This document shows, in pieces, positions 24,313-36,500 of a DNA stretch of 64,000 nucleotides. The position numbers were made by a program, and so were the translations under genes. Source of the stretch: Acanthornis magna (Eukaryota > Chordata > Aves > Passeriformes > Acanthizidae); contig JAWUZG010000004.1 of the NCBI GenBank assembly GCA_036785705.1, positions 11,273,501-11,337,500 on the forward strand, written 5' to 3'. The first letter of the stretch is position 1. Every line of letters starts with the position of its first letter. The notes under the pieces were generated by a model that did not search any database, had not been told where the DNA came from, and saw only the letters and a list, made by a program, of their open reading frames with translations.

Positions 24313-27169
24313 AATTGTCCAATGGAATTTTAAATTATTCCTAGAAACCTACAAATTATTTTATTTACTAAATTTCTGGAAAACATTCAATTTAGTTTAC
24401 AGCCTAGAAGGATCTTGTTCATTTTATAGTTTCTTCTTTTTTTGCTCCTGTCTCTTTTTTGTTTTCCTTACATTTATTTTGAAATAATTATAAATCACAA
24501 TGTTATTCTGTTCTTCAGGAAGAAACCAGCAAGAAAGGGACAACCCTGCTTCTTAAAAAATTGACATTGACAAACTACTTTCAGCACTTATTCTCTTGGA
24601 TATGTCTTTGCCTCTTGGCTGTTTTCCCAAAGTGGTTGGAACAGATGTTCCTGTTTGAAGACCTTGCTGTGTGTATTTATTTGAGGGAGTTTGCTACTTC
24701 AGTGCATTCATGTCTGTGCTATAAGAGTGGAGGCCATTTACTGCCCCTGAGTCCATGAGCAAGGTTCAGAAGAGTTTACAGTGGGGAATAGGTAGATTTC
24801 CCTGGGCTCAGGACAAGGCATCTTTATCTGGTCCTTGAACTTCTTTGCAAAAGATATTTGGAGCCTGAGTTTCATAACTTGATCTGAAGAGGGAGAAAAA
24901 AAAGAGCTTTGATTGCCTGTTATTAAATATTTTAAAAGGATGTTTCATCTATAATGAATTCAGTAACATTCTAGCTGCCTTGGTTACTCATTAGGTGATC
25001 TGCCATGCTCTGTTCTGTGATATCCTTCTGAGTAATTTTATTAAGACATTTATGCTGTATTGCTTTTAATCTTAGCAATCTGCTAGAAGTAGATTGAGTC
25101 TTATTTAGTGGATGAGATTTTGAGTCTAAAAATACATTGTTCTTTTAAATGAAAGGAAAATGAGGACTTATTTTCTTATGTAATCATATCTTTTAAATGC
25201 ATGGTTTCAACACATAAACATCTCTGTTGATAATTCTAATTTTAAACAGATGACTACTGCATCTAGTTTTATGAAGATCTGATAATTACATATTAAGACA
25301 TTGAAAAAATTAGGCTCATTTTTTATAATTATAACTCTGAGGATTGGTTGTGAGGCCTCCCTCTTGGATACTTCACAATGCCTTAATTCCATGGTTTCCA
25401 CTTGGAAATATATATATAAATGGCTTTTTTTTCCCTTAACGTCCCTAACTCAAAATTGTATTTGCTTGAAGTATGTAAAAAAATACCTTTCTTTCATTTA
25501 ATAAGACAGTAATATAAATTACTTCTTATCCATGTTATCTACTTACTAAATCTATGTTTTTGTGGTTTTGGGGTTTTTTTTGTTAGAACATTTTCTCTAA
25601 TTGCTTCAATATTTTATGTAGGTTTGCCTTAGCTCATCTGTTACCATTTCCCAGATGTAATGCTAATTAACCTTCCCCTAATAATCCCTTTAGAAAATTC
25701 CCATTGTGGGCACTCACGGGTGGTAAAGTCTGGTTTATCATTCAACTCAATATAACTTTTTAATTTCATCCTTAATTTCATCTACCACCAAGGGAGACTT
25801 CAAATTAAAATTATTAAACTGTCTGTCAATTAACAGAAATGTTTGAATAATTTGTCTTGCACCCAAACTGATAGGTATTTGCTCTGGTTAAATGATTGTT
25901 CTTCATACTAGACCAATGCACTATGTTGAAACAGCTCATTTGTAAGTCAACACACTTTGGAATCTTGTCCATGGTGGGTGCATGTCCCAATAAACACAGT
26001 GGTATCCAGCTTCCAGTTTAGTTTCAGGGACACTTATTCCCATGCTACTTGCATTGAATTATCATATCCATACTGGAAACTAGCAAGTGTAAGTGTATAG
26101 AGTGTAATTTCTGAGAATTTTTTTGTCTCATCTGATAAATGCAACTTGTCATAAGTCTACCCCACATTCACTGTGTCTTGAAACCATTTTAATGACACAT
26201 TTACTCTAAGTGCTTACTGTTATTACAGGACATGGAATGGATTATCAAAGGGTCTTTACTTTTTCTATACAAAAAAAAAAGAAAAGTAACAATAGGCTTT
26301 GTAATGCTCCTAAAAACCAAAGAAAATAGAAGGTCAGTCACAGATGTTCCACACAGAAGAACATTATTCCTTTTCTACCAAGAATGTGGAATGGTGACAG
26401 GTTTCAAAATTATATTGGTTTTGGTGTCACTGTGGTTTCACTGTAGTGTTTCAGTGTGTTTAAGTTACTGTGGAAGGGAAAGGATTTTAGCTGACTAAAA
26501 CTGCAGCAATTGCGGTACCTCCACTGCGTAACAGGATTTTTTTTAAAATTAATTTTCATCTGATTACTACATCTTAGCTGGAAGTCAATGCTTGGTAAAT
26601 TATATGTGGTTGCAATGCAGTTAGAATCACTGTGCATAAACAACTATTGCAACAAGACTTTAAGTCAAACTTTTTTCTTAGTTTTTCTTTTCCAATGTCA
26701 TATTCAAAACTACAGCTGTACACTGTGCTTTAGGAGTTGATTTGTTCAACATATCCACAGACTTTGACGGTAAAATAAAATCAGCATCTCAGTCCCCCAG
26801 TGCCTGACAGTAGAAAAATATCCAGGAAGCAATCAAACCGCTATCTTTATGTGTGCCAGCACTCAGATTCAAATACTAAAGAGAGAGAAGAGTGTATTTA
26901 ATCTGTGTTGGTCTTGTCACAGAGGAAGACAAAGTGAAATACGAACTTCCTGTGATATACTTGAAAAAAGGCTGAGAATTTGTTGATAGAAGTTGCTTAA
27001 AATATTTTTAGCAGCATAGTCAGACTTACTAACAACCTTTGAGCAGAGAAATATTTCTTTGTTCATATGCTGAACTAATTTCTTCTGTGTTTTAAATACA
27101 TTTCTCAGTCGCGATGGTTGTAAGAAAGGGTAAGCAATTTTTACTTTTTAACCTCTATTTTAGGTCATA

Positions 27170-27660
27170 CTTGCACATTCTGTACATGACACTGTCACAG
27201 CACTGGAGGTCTCTGCCAAGGTCCTGTCTGACTGTTCCCCCCACCAGGGGTACCAATTCCAGCCCACCTTGTGTGCCCTAATATTGGCACACAGCATAGA
27301 CCCATAGGCAGTGGCTCCACTGCAGGCTTGACTTCTCCACAGTGTCAGGCCTCTGTGTATCATTATTTTTCCCACTGAAAACCCCATACATGAACATGCT
27401 CACCAAACACAGGGCCCCCAACACATGAAAATAGTTAGAAATGGATTTTAATGAAAAGGTACAACAGCTTGTGCCAGTCAGGTGCAGGCATATCCAGCTT
27501 TACCCTCCAGACAATTGTTTACGGATAACTGTCCCCCTTTATTACCCTATCCTTCCATTTCCTCATGCGTGTTTCTCCCCAAATGCCCTAGGTATGTCCC
27601 CTTCCCTTCCTTTGATTCCTCTCCTACACATCTCAAAATAAACCTTGTGCAAAGGTAATT
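27170..27660 (-). repeat. possible ERV LTR with leader, unclassified
   Basis: This GC-richer block stands out from the AT-rich background. On the minus strand it reads as a possible LTR 3' part, with ATTAAA inside CTTTTCATTAAAATCC, then a segment ending TTTTCATG. That is followed immediately by TTGGGGGCCCTGTGTTTGGT, whose start resembles the TGGGGGC beginning of a tRNA-Pro primer-binding site; the remainder does not match. A TAATAAAGG-like element lies upstream. No gag frame follows. It could equally be an unrelated old repeat. Confidence 0.28.
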
Positions 27661-28098
27661 TAGAATGACAATATAAGCACTTAGCATGTGCTTAAATTGC
27701 AAGTATTGAGAGAGACAGAACTCCCAATACAATTTATTTAATTTATTCTGAGTGGACAAGAGAAATGGATATCTGTATTTTTGAGAAGTGGAGGGAGGCA
27801 GATCTCATCTACTGAAGTTATTAACATGAAAGCCTCCACAACTAAAGGCATGAAACGCTACATAGGGATCTTTTTGTTTTGCGCCACCCACCCATAGAAT
27901 AATACTTTTGTATGACTATGTAGGTCCTGTTTGTCCATTCCATTTTGAAAGAGAGATGATCTGTTTCCCAAGGACTCTTCTCTCTCAGATACGCAAAGCC
28001 AAACCTGTCATTGATTCCTTACATTCTTCCATTTTTCTCATGAACGAATTCATGAAGCAGGAAGCAATATTAAAAAAGAATATTACAAAATCAAAAAA

Positions 28099-28866
28099 CA
28101 GCAGAATCAGCTATGTTGAAAAATAACTTTGTGATCATCAAGTCCAACCTATGACCTAACACCACCTTGTCAACTGCACCATGGCACTGAGTGGCACATC
28201 CAGTCTTTTCATAAACGCTCCCAGGGACAGGTCCACCACCTCCCTGGGCAGCCCATTCCAATGCCCAATTACCCTTTCTGTGAAGAACTCCTTCCTAATG
28301 TCCAACTTAAACCTCCCCTGGCACAGCTTGAGATTGTCTTCTCTTGCCTGTCACTGGTTGCCTGGGAGAAGAGACTGACCCCGACCTTTCAGGGAGTTGT
28401 AGAGAGCAATAACATCTCCCTTGAGCCTCCTCCTCTCCAGGCTAAACACCCCCAGCTTCCTCAGCTGCTCCTCAGAGAATTCGTGTTCCAGACTCCTCAC
28501 CAGCCTTGTTGCCCTTCTCTGGACATGCTCCAGCATCTCAAAGGCTTTCGTAAACTGGGGGGCACAGAACTGGACATAGGACTCAAGCTGTGGCCTTACC
28601 AGTGCCAAGTAGAGGGGAAGAATCCCTGCCCTGGTCCTTCTGGCCGCACTATTGATATGGGCCAAGATGCCATTGGCCTTCTTGGCCATGTGGACACATT
28701 GCTGGCTCATTTCAGCCTGCAGTCAATCAGTACCCCCAGGTCCTTTTCTGCCTTGCCATGGTCCAGCCACTCTGTCCCCAGCCTGTAGTGCTGAGTGGGG
28801 CTGTACTCAAAGTTCAAGAACCCAGCATTTGGTCTCATTAAACCCCATATCATACCCCTAATCCTT
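28099..28866 (-). mobile_element. CR1 LINE fragment, reverse-transcriptase C-terminus plus 3' UTR
   Basis: On the minus strand a 119-codon frame (28710-28351) remains open and starts [20 protein letters not shown]. It continues through [30 protein letters not shown] and [20 protein letters not shown], the standard C-terminal segment of the CR1 ORF2 protein. Upstream of it (28711-28866) the sequence still encodes the preceding thumb region but with interruptions. Downstream (28350-28099) is the CR1 3' UTR, ending near GTTGGACTTGATGATCACAA and an imperfect tail. The endonuclease and catalytic core are absent. This is the best preserved CR1 piece in the window, and several + strand frames of up to 175 codons are merely its complement. 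Confidence 0.93.
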
Positions 28867-31611
28867 AAGAAGAAACTGAACAAAGATGATGTACCGCTGT
28901 TGGATTATTCTGTAGCTTACATTCTTGGGTGACAGGAAGATCTGCCTTAGGCATCCTTCACAAGAAAAATAAGATTCATATCTGATTCGGTTTGCCAGTT
29001 CAGATATCAGGAATAATAAAACCCCCATGGTATTAAAGATGCAGTCCCTGACACATTCACTTCCTCATTTTAAACACCATCAGCTGCAATAGTACATTAC
29101 TGACCATCTTTTGGAAAATATTCTTTGCCTTGCCTTGCTTTGGAATTCACACCTTCTACAGGAAGAACTAAGGGAAGGAATGAATGACTATGACAAACGG
29201 GCAGTTTCCCAAGGTCCTCACTAAGACAGATCCAGCTTTCATGGTAGGACTTTTTTCTCCTCAGTCTTCAATACATTTAGGGGCCTTTTGCTATGTTTTG
29301 TATCAGATTGTTTTCTTCTTGTTGACTCCCATATAAAATTTGTAAATTGTACAGTTTGACATCCTCAGTTGAAAAAAAAAGCTATTGCTTGCTAGGGGCA
29401 TGGTTTGAGGGCAGCCAAACAGTGTTAAACCTTCCCTCCATACGATGTTCTCAGGATTTCAACTACAACAGATTGTCAATAGCCACTTGATCTCTAGGGG
29501 ACAGTTGCAAGCTGAAAGCACTGAAGCCAAAGCAAAATGAGAGACGTGCCAGTGACTGTACCCTAAAAGCTCATCTAACACTACAATCCTTCACTAGGAA
29601 TGTCAAAAATCAGATACACTCAGCTATACTTGTATTTTAACCTTGAATCAGTAAACTGTTCTGTAATAACCTGAAAGGTGTTCCAGAAGAAGCTCTGAAT
29701 TGCTGTGTGTTTGTTTTGTTTCTCCTCAGGGCTAAACTATGTGCTTTTCTGATACTGGAGCCTGCAGCCCTCCAGCCATTAGGTATCAGTCTGGTGTCAG
29801 ACATTTTGACACAAAGATTCAAAGCATCTTTCCATTATTAAACTGGCCAAATACTGGATTGAGTATATAGGAAGACTTTTACTGAGAAATCCTTGAAAAA
29901 AACCATCTGGGTACACTTTTAACAAGCCTGTCTCAGGTGCTTTGTACTGCTCACCTCCAAAATAATTTTCCCAATTGGAGAAACAGTACATGTGTGCCAA
30001 GCTCAGTCAGAAATCAAACCAGTACGCGGGAAATATAGATAATTGAAGGCCAAACTTGAATGCATACTTAAAATAAAGAGAATAGTTTAGCCCTGACCTG
30101 GTAGAGTCTAAGACTTAGCTTCTCTTTTACTTCATCACATGACCTTAGTCACTGAGCTATCAGATCTTTTGGAACAGAAAAGGTTTTGAGTGTGCAATAT
30201 TTATTTATTTATTTATTTTTAATAGAAATTTGGAATATTTTATGGTTCTGGGTCTTCTTGTAAATTTTCCAGATAATGTGTGATCACATTATTAGGGACA
30301 CCATAACTTTTCAAGCCTTCCTTGCTGATTTTCCCTATGCAGGTACTTTCGACTGGCTTTCAGCAGTAGGGTGAACTTCAGGCAATATGCCCAACATGTA
30401 ACATATTAATTATATGAACTGAAAAAGACTAATTTTTTTTTAGACCAAAAATATATTCTGAAAGAGTTATAGCTGTGAGTAAATATATCAATAAATTAAG
30501 GGCCGTAAATATTCTAGAACTGCAGCATTACTTTGCAAAGCAGGATTTCTAAAAAACCCCAAGAATTTTAGAATAAATGCAGCAGAGAAAGCAATAACAA
30601 TCAGGAAGAGGAACACAAATGGGGAATTAATACTGTGTAACACAAAATACTTTTCAGCAGTAACAGCTGGTGACCAAATTAAGATGGCTGGGACTGGGAA
30701 TTACCTAACACTGCCAAAAATAATTATTCCTCATTTTCTCTTTCCTTCTACCCAGTAAAGGCAGAAAATCACATCTCCCAGAAGAAATCAGTCAACCAGC
30801 TAAACAAGCCTGATCTCTTTTTCAATACAAATCCCCCAAATGAACAGGCAGCCTCTAACCTTCTGCTCTCCCGTTACTGCCCTCTTCCCCAATTTCCCTT
30901 TTCACCCCTTTTAACAATATCCCAAGCCTCACATATAGCTCAATTCTTGCTGTTGCTTTTGAAAACTGCTAGAAAAGTTCTTTGTCTTTTTTCCTTTGGG
31001 GCTTCTGGAGTTACTCCTGAAGTGCAAATAGAACACTGTTAAAGTGCATTCAGCAAGCCAAGAGGTAAATCTGCTTTTAGCTGCAAAGAGCACAAAAAAG
31101 GCTGCTTGTTAACCTGCTGAGAATATTCCTTTTTATTTTTTGAAGCAGAAGAGTCAGAGGTCATAGTTTACCATCCTTTCTGTTCCTTTCTTAACTGAAT
31201 TCTGATAATGAAGGAACAGGGTTTTTATTTCCTTTTTCCTAGATGTTTTTTATTCTAGAATTTTCTATTAACAAAATTATTCCAATAACATAGCTCTGGT
31301 GGTAACCTTTCTTACTTACTTTTACAGATTTTATTGGCAGAGGAATTGGAAAAGCCTCTCAAAGCTCTGCATCTGCAACAGAGAGGTTAATTGTAATGCA
31401 GATAAAACACACTACAGCTTAACCTCATTTAGCTGTTCTAGAGTCAGTGAAACTTGCTGCCATATGGCAGAAGTACCACCATATTCTTCCTTTTGATGTT
31501 CTCATGGATCTTACTAGATTAGGCACCTGTGCATTGCTGTTTTATTTCTGTTGTAAGATTGGCATTAAGAAAAAACAGCAACTCTTTACATCTTTACCCA
31601 TTGTCCTGCAG
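28867..31611. other. AT-rich non-coding stretch
   Basis: No supported gene or classified repeat apart from a (TTTA)n tract at 30199-30220. The frames seen are short and unsupported. Confidence 0.65.
30199..30220 (+). repeat. (TTTA)n microsatellite
   Basis: About five tandem ATTT units ending in T5. Confidence 0.93.
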
Positions 31612-31815
31612 TATAAAAATGCAGCGGAGATTCCAGAGGAACTCAGGGAAGCAGCTTTCTCCAAGCATCTGGTATAGAGAAGAATACTTAGAATAAATGA
31701 ATCAGTAAGCACATTTATTTTATGTGATTTTATTTTTTGTGTTTGAAAAATGTGCCAAATGTGAAATGTAAAAGTCCTAATTGCAATAAAAATAAATATC
31801 TGTACTAATGAACAG
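31612..31815 (+). CDS. candidate terminal exon of the unrecognised small membrane protein gene
   Basis: A strong acceptor with a long pyrimidine-rich tract (CTTTACATCTTTACCCATTG then TCCTGCAG, AG at 31610-31611) opens into 21 codons and a TAG stop at 31675-31677. The codons start in phase 0, matching the phase-0 end of the 6744-6877 exon. The residues are YKNAAEIPEELREAAFSKHL plus a final V, a charged, helix-prone tail. AATAAA occurs at 31692-31697, 31785-31790 and 31791-31796. A GTGTGAT element lies at about 31831, so cleavage near 31805-31825 is expected and the exon end given is approximate. The frame is also open upstream to an ATG at 31447, so an unspliced 76-codon reading is the alternative. 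The product is not recognised from any family. Joining to the 6.7 kb exon is inference. Confidence 0.35.
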
Positions 31816-31835
31816 CACTTTAACATGAGCGTGTG
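31692..31835 (+). terminator. candidate polyadenylation region
   Basis: Three AATAAA hexamers (31692-31697, 31785-31790, 31791-31796) are followed about 35 bp after the last by GCGTGTGATT. This is the arrangement of a vertebrate cleavage and polyadenylation site on the + strand. In AT-rich DNA AATAAA is common, so the value lies in its position just after the candidate exon's stop. Confidence 0.35.
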
Positions 31836-33524
31836 ATTAGCCTTATTTAAGACAATAGGTTCCAGACCTGGAAAAAGTCAAAAGACACTATTTAAAAGAA
31901 AGACGAAAGATGAAGGGGAAGACAAAGACTGTGTTGCTCATAAGCTGTGAGATGAAAGAAGATGCTTGGAAGTGTGATGTGAGTTGACAGACTGCTCCAG
32001 TTCTCCACTGCGCTGGTCTCCAGTGCTCTGCTGTTGCGGAGCAGAAAGGCCTTACAAAATGAAGGCTTTGTTACCCTTGTAAAATCCTTGCTCACTTCTG
32101 TTCCTTTGGCTAACTAGAAAAGCATTCTGGAAATGACTCAGCTAAACTAGAGGTGAAAAACAAGTTACATAATTGTAAAACAATTATTAGAATCAGTAAG
32201 TGCTCAGGCTGTAGGGCTCGTGGTTGGTTGCATCTGATGCCTGTTCCTATGTTGTCTATGGTGGTTGGTTAAGCACATTTATTGTACCTCACAAGTATTG
32301 TAAACTCATAACAAACAGTTTAAGAACCCTGAATTTTTGCAATAAAGTGTCTTTGCCATGCCATCATGGAAGTCCTGTGTGCCTTAACGCTGCAATTAGC
32401 GAAGACCTAAGTTAGTGGAAACTTTTGGCTGAGTAGCAGTGTTTGTACAGAGTAACTAACAAAGTAAGGAATGGTCTATGGGCCCAGCAAGATGGCTCAC
32501 TGGGGAGTGTGAACCACAGAGTGCAACATCTGCATGGATTGTGTGCCATAAGATTAGCTGTATTTCCAATTAGGCCTGATTACTCAGAGTGGTTTCATAT
32601 TCCTAGACTATGAGTTAGATGTTTACTGCATGAGCAGAAAGATCTGGTAATTGCATTCTTGAAGTAGAGGACACCGAGTATTTGTAGTTATTCTTTGGAA
32701 ATTCACTATTGCATGTTAGGTGCTTTGTATACCTTAACTAGCTGATTTCAGTGAAGGCAAAATGTTTTTATCTTTGGAATTGTCTTTTTTCTTTTTATTT
32801 TTTCCTTTTTTTTTAAACATAGCACAGTTGAAAAAGTAAAAGTAACATTTCCCTCTGACTAGTCACCATTATTAGAATTTCTATTTCTCCTGAAGTCTGT
32901 AACTGAGCTTTTAATTTTGTTCAATATTTAAATAATATTATCCTGCCTAAAAGACTGAGTAAACAGACAATGTTTTCAGTTTTCAAAGTTTGCTTGTATA
33001 GTGTGTTCATGTCAATGGGAGTTTGTACAAATTAAGTCCTCTGTAAAGTAAATGCTGCACCTTACCTTGAAAGAAGGTACCCTTAAAACAGTTGCCTTCT
33101 TCTCAGAGGCAGCTATATGTTAAATGAACAGCCTTACAACCATGATCTTCTGTACACGAACTCAAGAACCCAAATTTTATTTTAATTTCCTCTTGCAGAA
33201 AGAGATATGCATTAGACATTTACTTTTGCGCTCTCTACTTCTTGTCTTTGATCTACAAAGCTAAGAAGTTGTTATGGTTGGGTTTCTTGCACAGTTTATT
33301 CTAAGTATATGCACAACATAAATATTAAGCAGAAGTTTCAAAAATCTTTTATGATATCTCTGCAAATGCCACAACCAACAGTCAGTGTAGTATGAAATAT
33401 TTCTAGGCTGTAAATGTCATACAGTTCTAAAGGTGATAATTTATTAATCACCACATCACCCTGTGAAATAATGAAATAAATGATTAGACTTCAATTTTAA
33501 ATACTGAAAATGAGATGAAAGGCA

Positions 33525-33560
33525 GATGAAATGAATGAACAAATGAATTAATTAATTAAT
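33525..33560 (+). repeat. (AATG)n / (ATTA)n simple repeat
   Basis: Imperfect AATG units pass into four ATTA units. Confidence 0.85.
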
Positions 33561-36500
33561 GGAAAAATATTGTCAAACAGGTAGAATTAGAACTCATTTC
33601 AGTGGTCTACCTCCTTTGCATTCTCTAATTTATATAAGCTGTATTTCACTTTCAGACTTCATTATCCTGTATTTTCAGACATATTTACTGACACTTACTG
33701 TTCACCAAATGTTTTTGCGTTTTTCCTCATGAAAATCTTCATTTCTGTGCTTTGCAAGTTCACTGTCTCCTGGGTGTGACCAAGACACGCAAATACACAT
33801 TTTAAAATTAATCTATTTGTCTTACATTTTTTCATGTATGATTTTTCTCAAGGGTTACATTTCTCCACAATTAAAATGCATGCTTCATTGCCTTTCTCAG
33901 TTTTAGTAATTATAAATTCTGCTGAGTATAAACTGTTGCTAAGACATGCTCACATTGCAAAAGCAGCCAAGCCTAAGCATAGAAAGGTGTAGGATATCAT
34001 TCAGATCTCCACCACTAGCTCCTCTGAAGATAATGGCATTTCTCTATTGCTTAAAACATTACTGTCAGTTGTGGCTTTTTTGCGGTAAATTTTGCAGTCA
34101 GAGTGCTGGCATTCCAGGGAATTTATTCAGAAGAGAAAGTCTAAATGAAGACATTGATGTATATACAATATTCATGTTGCTTCATTGTTTAATAAATGTT
34201 CAGCTTAAATTATTATCACTTCAGTGGAAAGTTGTGCCTAGTTTTAAACATCTAGTTAGGTTTTGTCAGATGCTGCACATGTAATCGTTTGGCAGCCTCG
34301 TGGTTCACAGCTTTTGCATTTTTCTTTGGTCTTTTGTATTAGGTTGACATTTCCACAAGGCAGATTGGTCCACCACACATCTTGCATCCATGAATTTTCC
34401 AGATTTAAATGTAGAAAAAAAGCCATATTATTTCAATAGGATTGAATCTTTATTATTTCATTAAATTAAACAGAGAAGATCATATCATTGTTCCTGAAAT
34501 AACTTGTGTTTTAATTGTATATAATCCACAGTGAATATATGGTATACACAACATAAGGTTTTGAACTTCTTTTAAATTTGTGGCTTTATTGCTGCTATTC
34601 ATAGTCTTCTTCTGCTAGGGTGAAGAACACAAGTGCATGTACAGAGTGTTGCAGAACTGGGTTTGAAAATACCAATGAATTTAGGTAAAATGTTTTTTCA
34701 TTTGTTTTTCGTTTCAACTCTCAGATAATGCAGTTAATCAGATTTTGTTTTTTGAGGAAAGCATTATGTCTATAATCACACAATATTCTAACATTCTGCC
34801 ATATGACACACAACAATTATGTAAATTACCATAATAATTGTATAAATTAATTTTATGCTTCCAGAAAGTTAAATAGTATTTGTAGGACAGGAGAGTCTGT
34901 TCAAAGCGCTCGTTGCCAGAATTGCAATGGGGTTTAAAAGACTAATCATGCACTGAAAACTGCAGAGCTTCTCTTGAAATGTGTGTGGCTGTTCAGCTCA
35001 AGGCAGCCGCCCACAGAAGGCTTCTTAAGGTTCAAGAGGAACCTGCTACTACAGGATCACTGATGAACACCAAGTGAAAGATTAGCTGGGATAATAAGGA
35101 AGGTGTTATGAATAGAAAGGAAGAAAGGCAAATGAATTAACTATTTAGTATACCAGCTGACATCAAGACAAATGGGCATGATGTATCATATATCTGCATG
35201 TCACAGAAAAAAAAATTGTTGTGCTTTAAAGATAAAGCTAAAAAACTCTTAGAAAACAAGAAGTTTGTTTGTGTAATCTGCTCGTGGTGAAACCAAAGGA
35301 AATTTTTCCCATTTTCCTTATTAAACTAAATTATTTTTTTTTACCTCAGTCTACTAATGAAATAGCGAGACTTTCTATAATCCTAATTCTTATTAGGTAA
35401 TTTACAGAGTTGCTCAAAACAAAATAATTCAAATCAGGTTAACAGTTTGAGTAGAAATTATGGTTAGATGGAGTAAGACTCAGATTAAGAGGATAAAACT
35501 GATTTCTACAGAATATGTCTAAAAAGCTGATTATTTCAAGGCTATGCTTTGTTTGGCATCACATTTCTATATTTTCATTACTGTCAAGGAGTGGGAATTT
35601 AGCTGTTTACACAACTGTAATCTGAGCAATTTAAAGTTCTCAAACTTAAAAAAAATACTGTGTTTTGTTATTTTCTGTTTGTATCACTGCACAAAATTTC
35701 TGTTATGACAGAGCAATACCATGCTCATTTTACATGAGTAAAGTCAATAATATGCAAGACTAAACTGATCTTTTCAATATTCATCTATTTTAATGGCTAA
35801 AGCACACATGCTATGCAAAAAAATATAAGACTATAACAACAAGTAGGGGATTAGGAGACCTAAAATAGCAACATGCATTTTGCTGAATACTATGTTATTA
35901 AGCTTTAAACATTTCCCAAAAGTAACATATCATTTTAAAAGAGTTTTTCAAGGCATTTATAAAATTCCAAGGGATACAAATTAAACTATGCTTGCATGCA
36001 CTCACTTGAGCAGAAAATTATAGCAATTTCAAAATTATTTATTACTTTTTAAATCCGTGTACGTCAGTCATAGATAAACTTTTTTACATGCAAAAACTAA
36101 ATTTATTATGTATATTTGAATGATGTACATAGTCTATTTATTTAATCACATTCACCTTTCCAGTTATATGCAATAAATCACACATTCACTGGAAATATGT
36201 GATGGAATGATGCTTGGCTTCTGTGCTAATTATGATTTCCAGTTTCCAATTCCAAGTTAATATTGAATTGTGCATTGGTGAAATGGGGCATTCTTGACTT
36301 AAAAACGGAATTTATAAAATGTGTAGTGGGCATTTGGGCAAAGCTGTTGTGTTTGGAAACAGTGTTACCTTTGCCCACCTTGTAGTCTTACTTTTCTATT
36401 GCTGTACCTCAGATTGCAGGTGTGGAATCCCCCTGTTTGTAATCAATGTGCCACTAGAAGCCAGAGCAAACTTCATGAACTTTTTGATCTCCGTAACAGC

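Larger units (their letters stand above)
23549..28098. other. AT-rich non-coding stretch with one LTR-like block
   Basis: No supported gene. It contains homopolymers (24142-24158 A17; 24294-24312 A10-G9) and a GC-richer LTR-like block at 27170-27660. A good acceptor at 24003-24004 opens into a 21-codon phase-0 frame, treated under findings. Other frames have no support. Confidence 0.6.

Noticed and set aside
28261..28788. 175-codon + strand frame, the longest in the window
   Set aside because: It is the complement of the CR1 ORF2 C-terminus and 3' UTR, so it is a shadow frame.
33946..34284. 112-codon + strand frame
   Set aside because: Heterogeneous composition with no motif, splice pairing or neighbouring exon.
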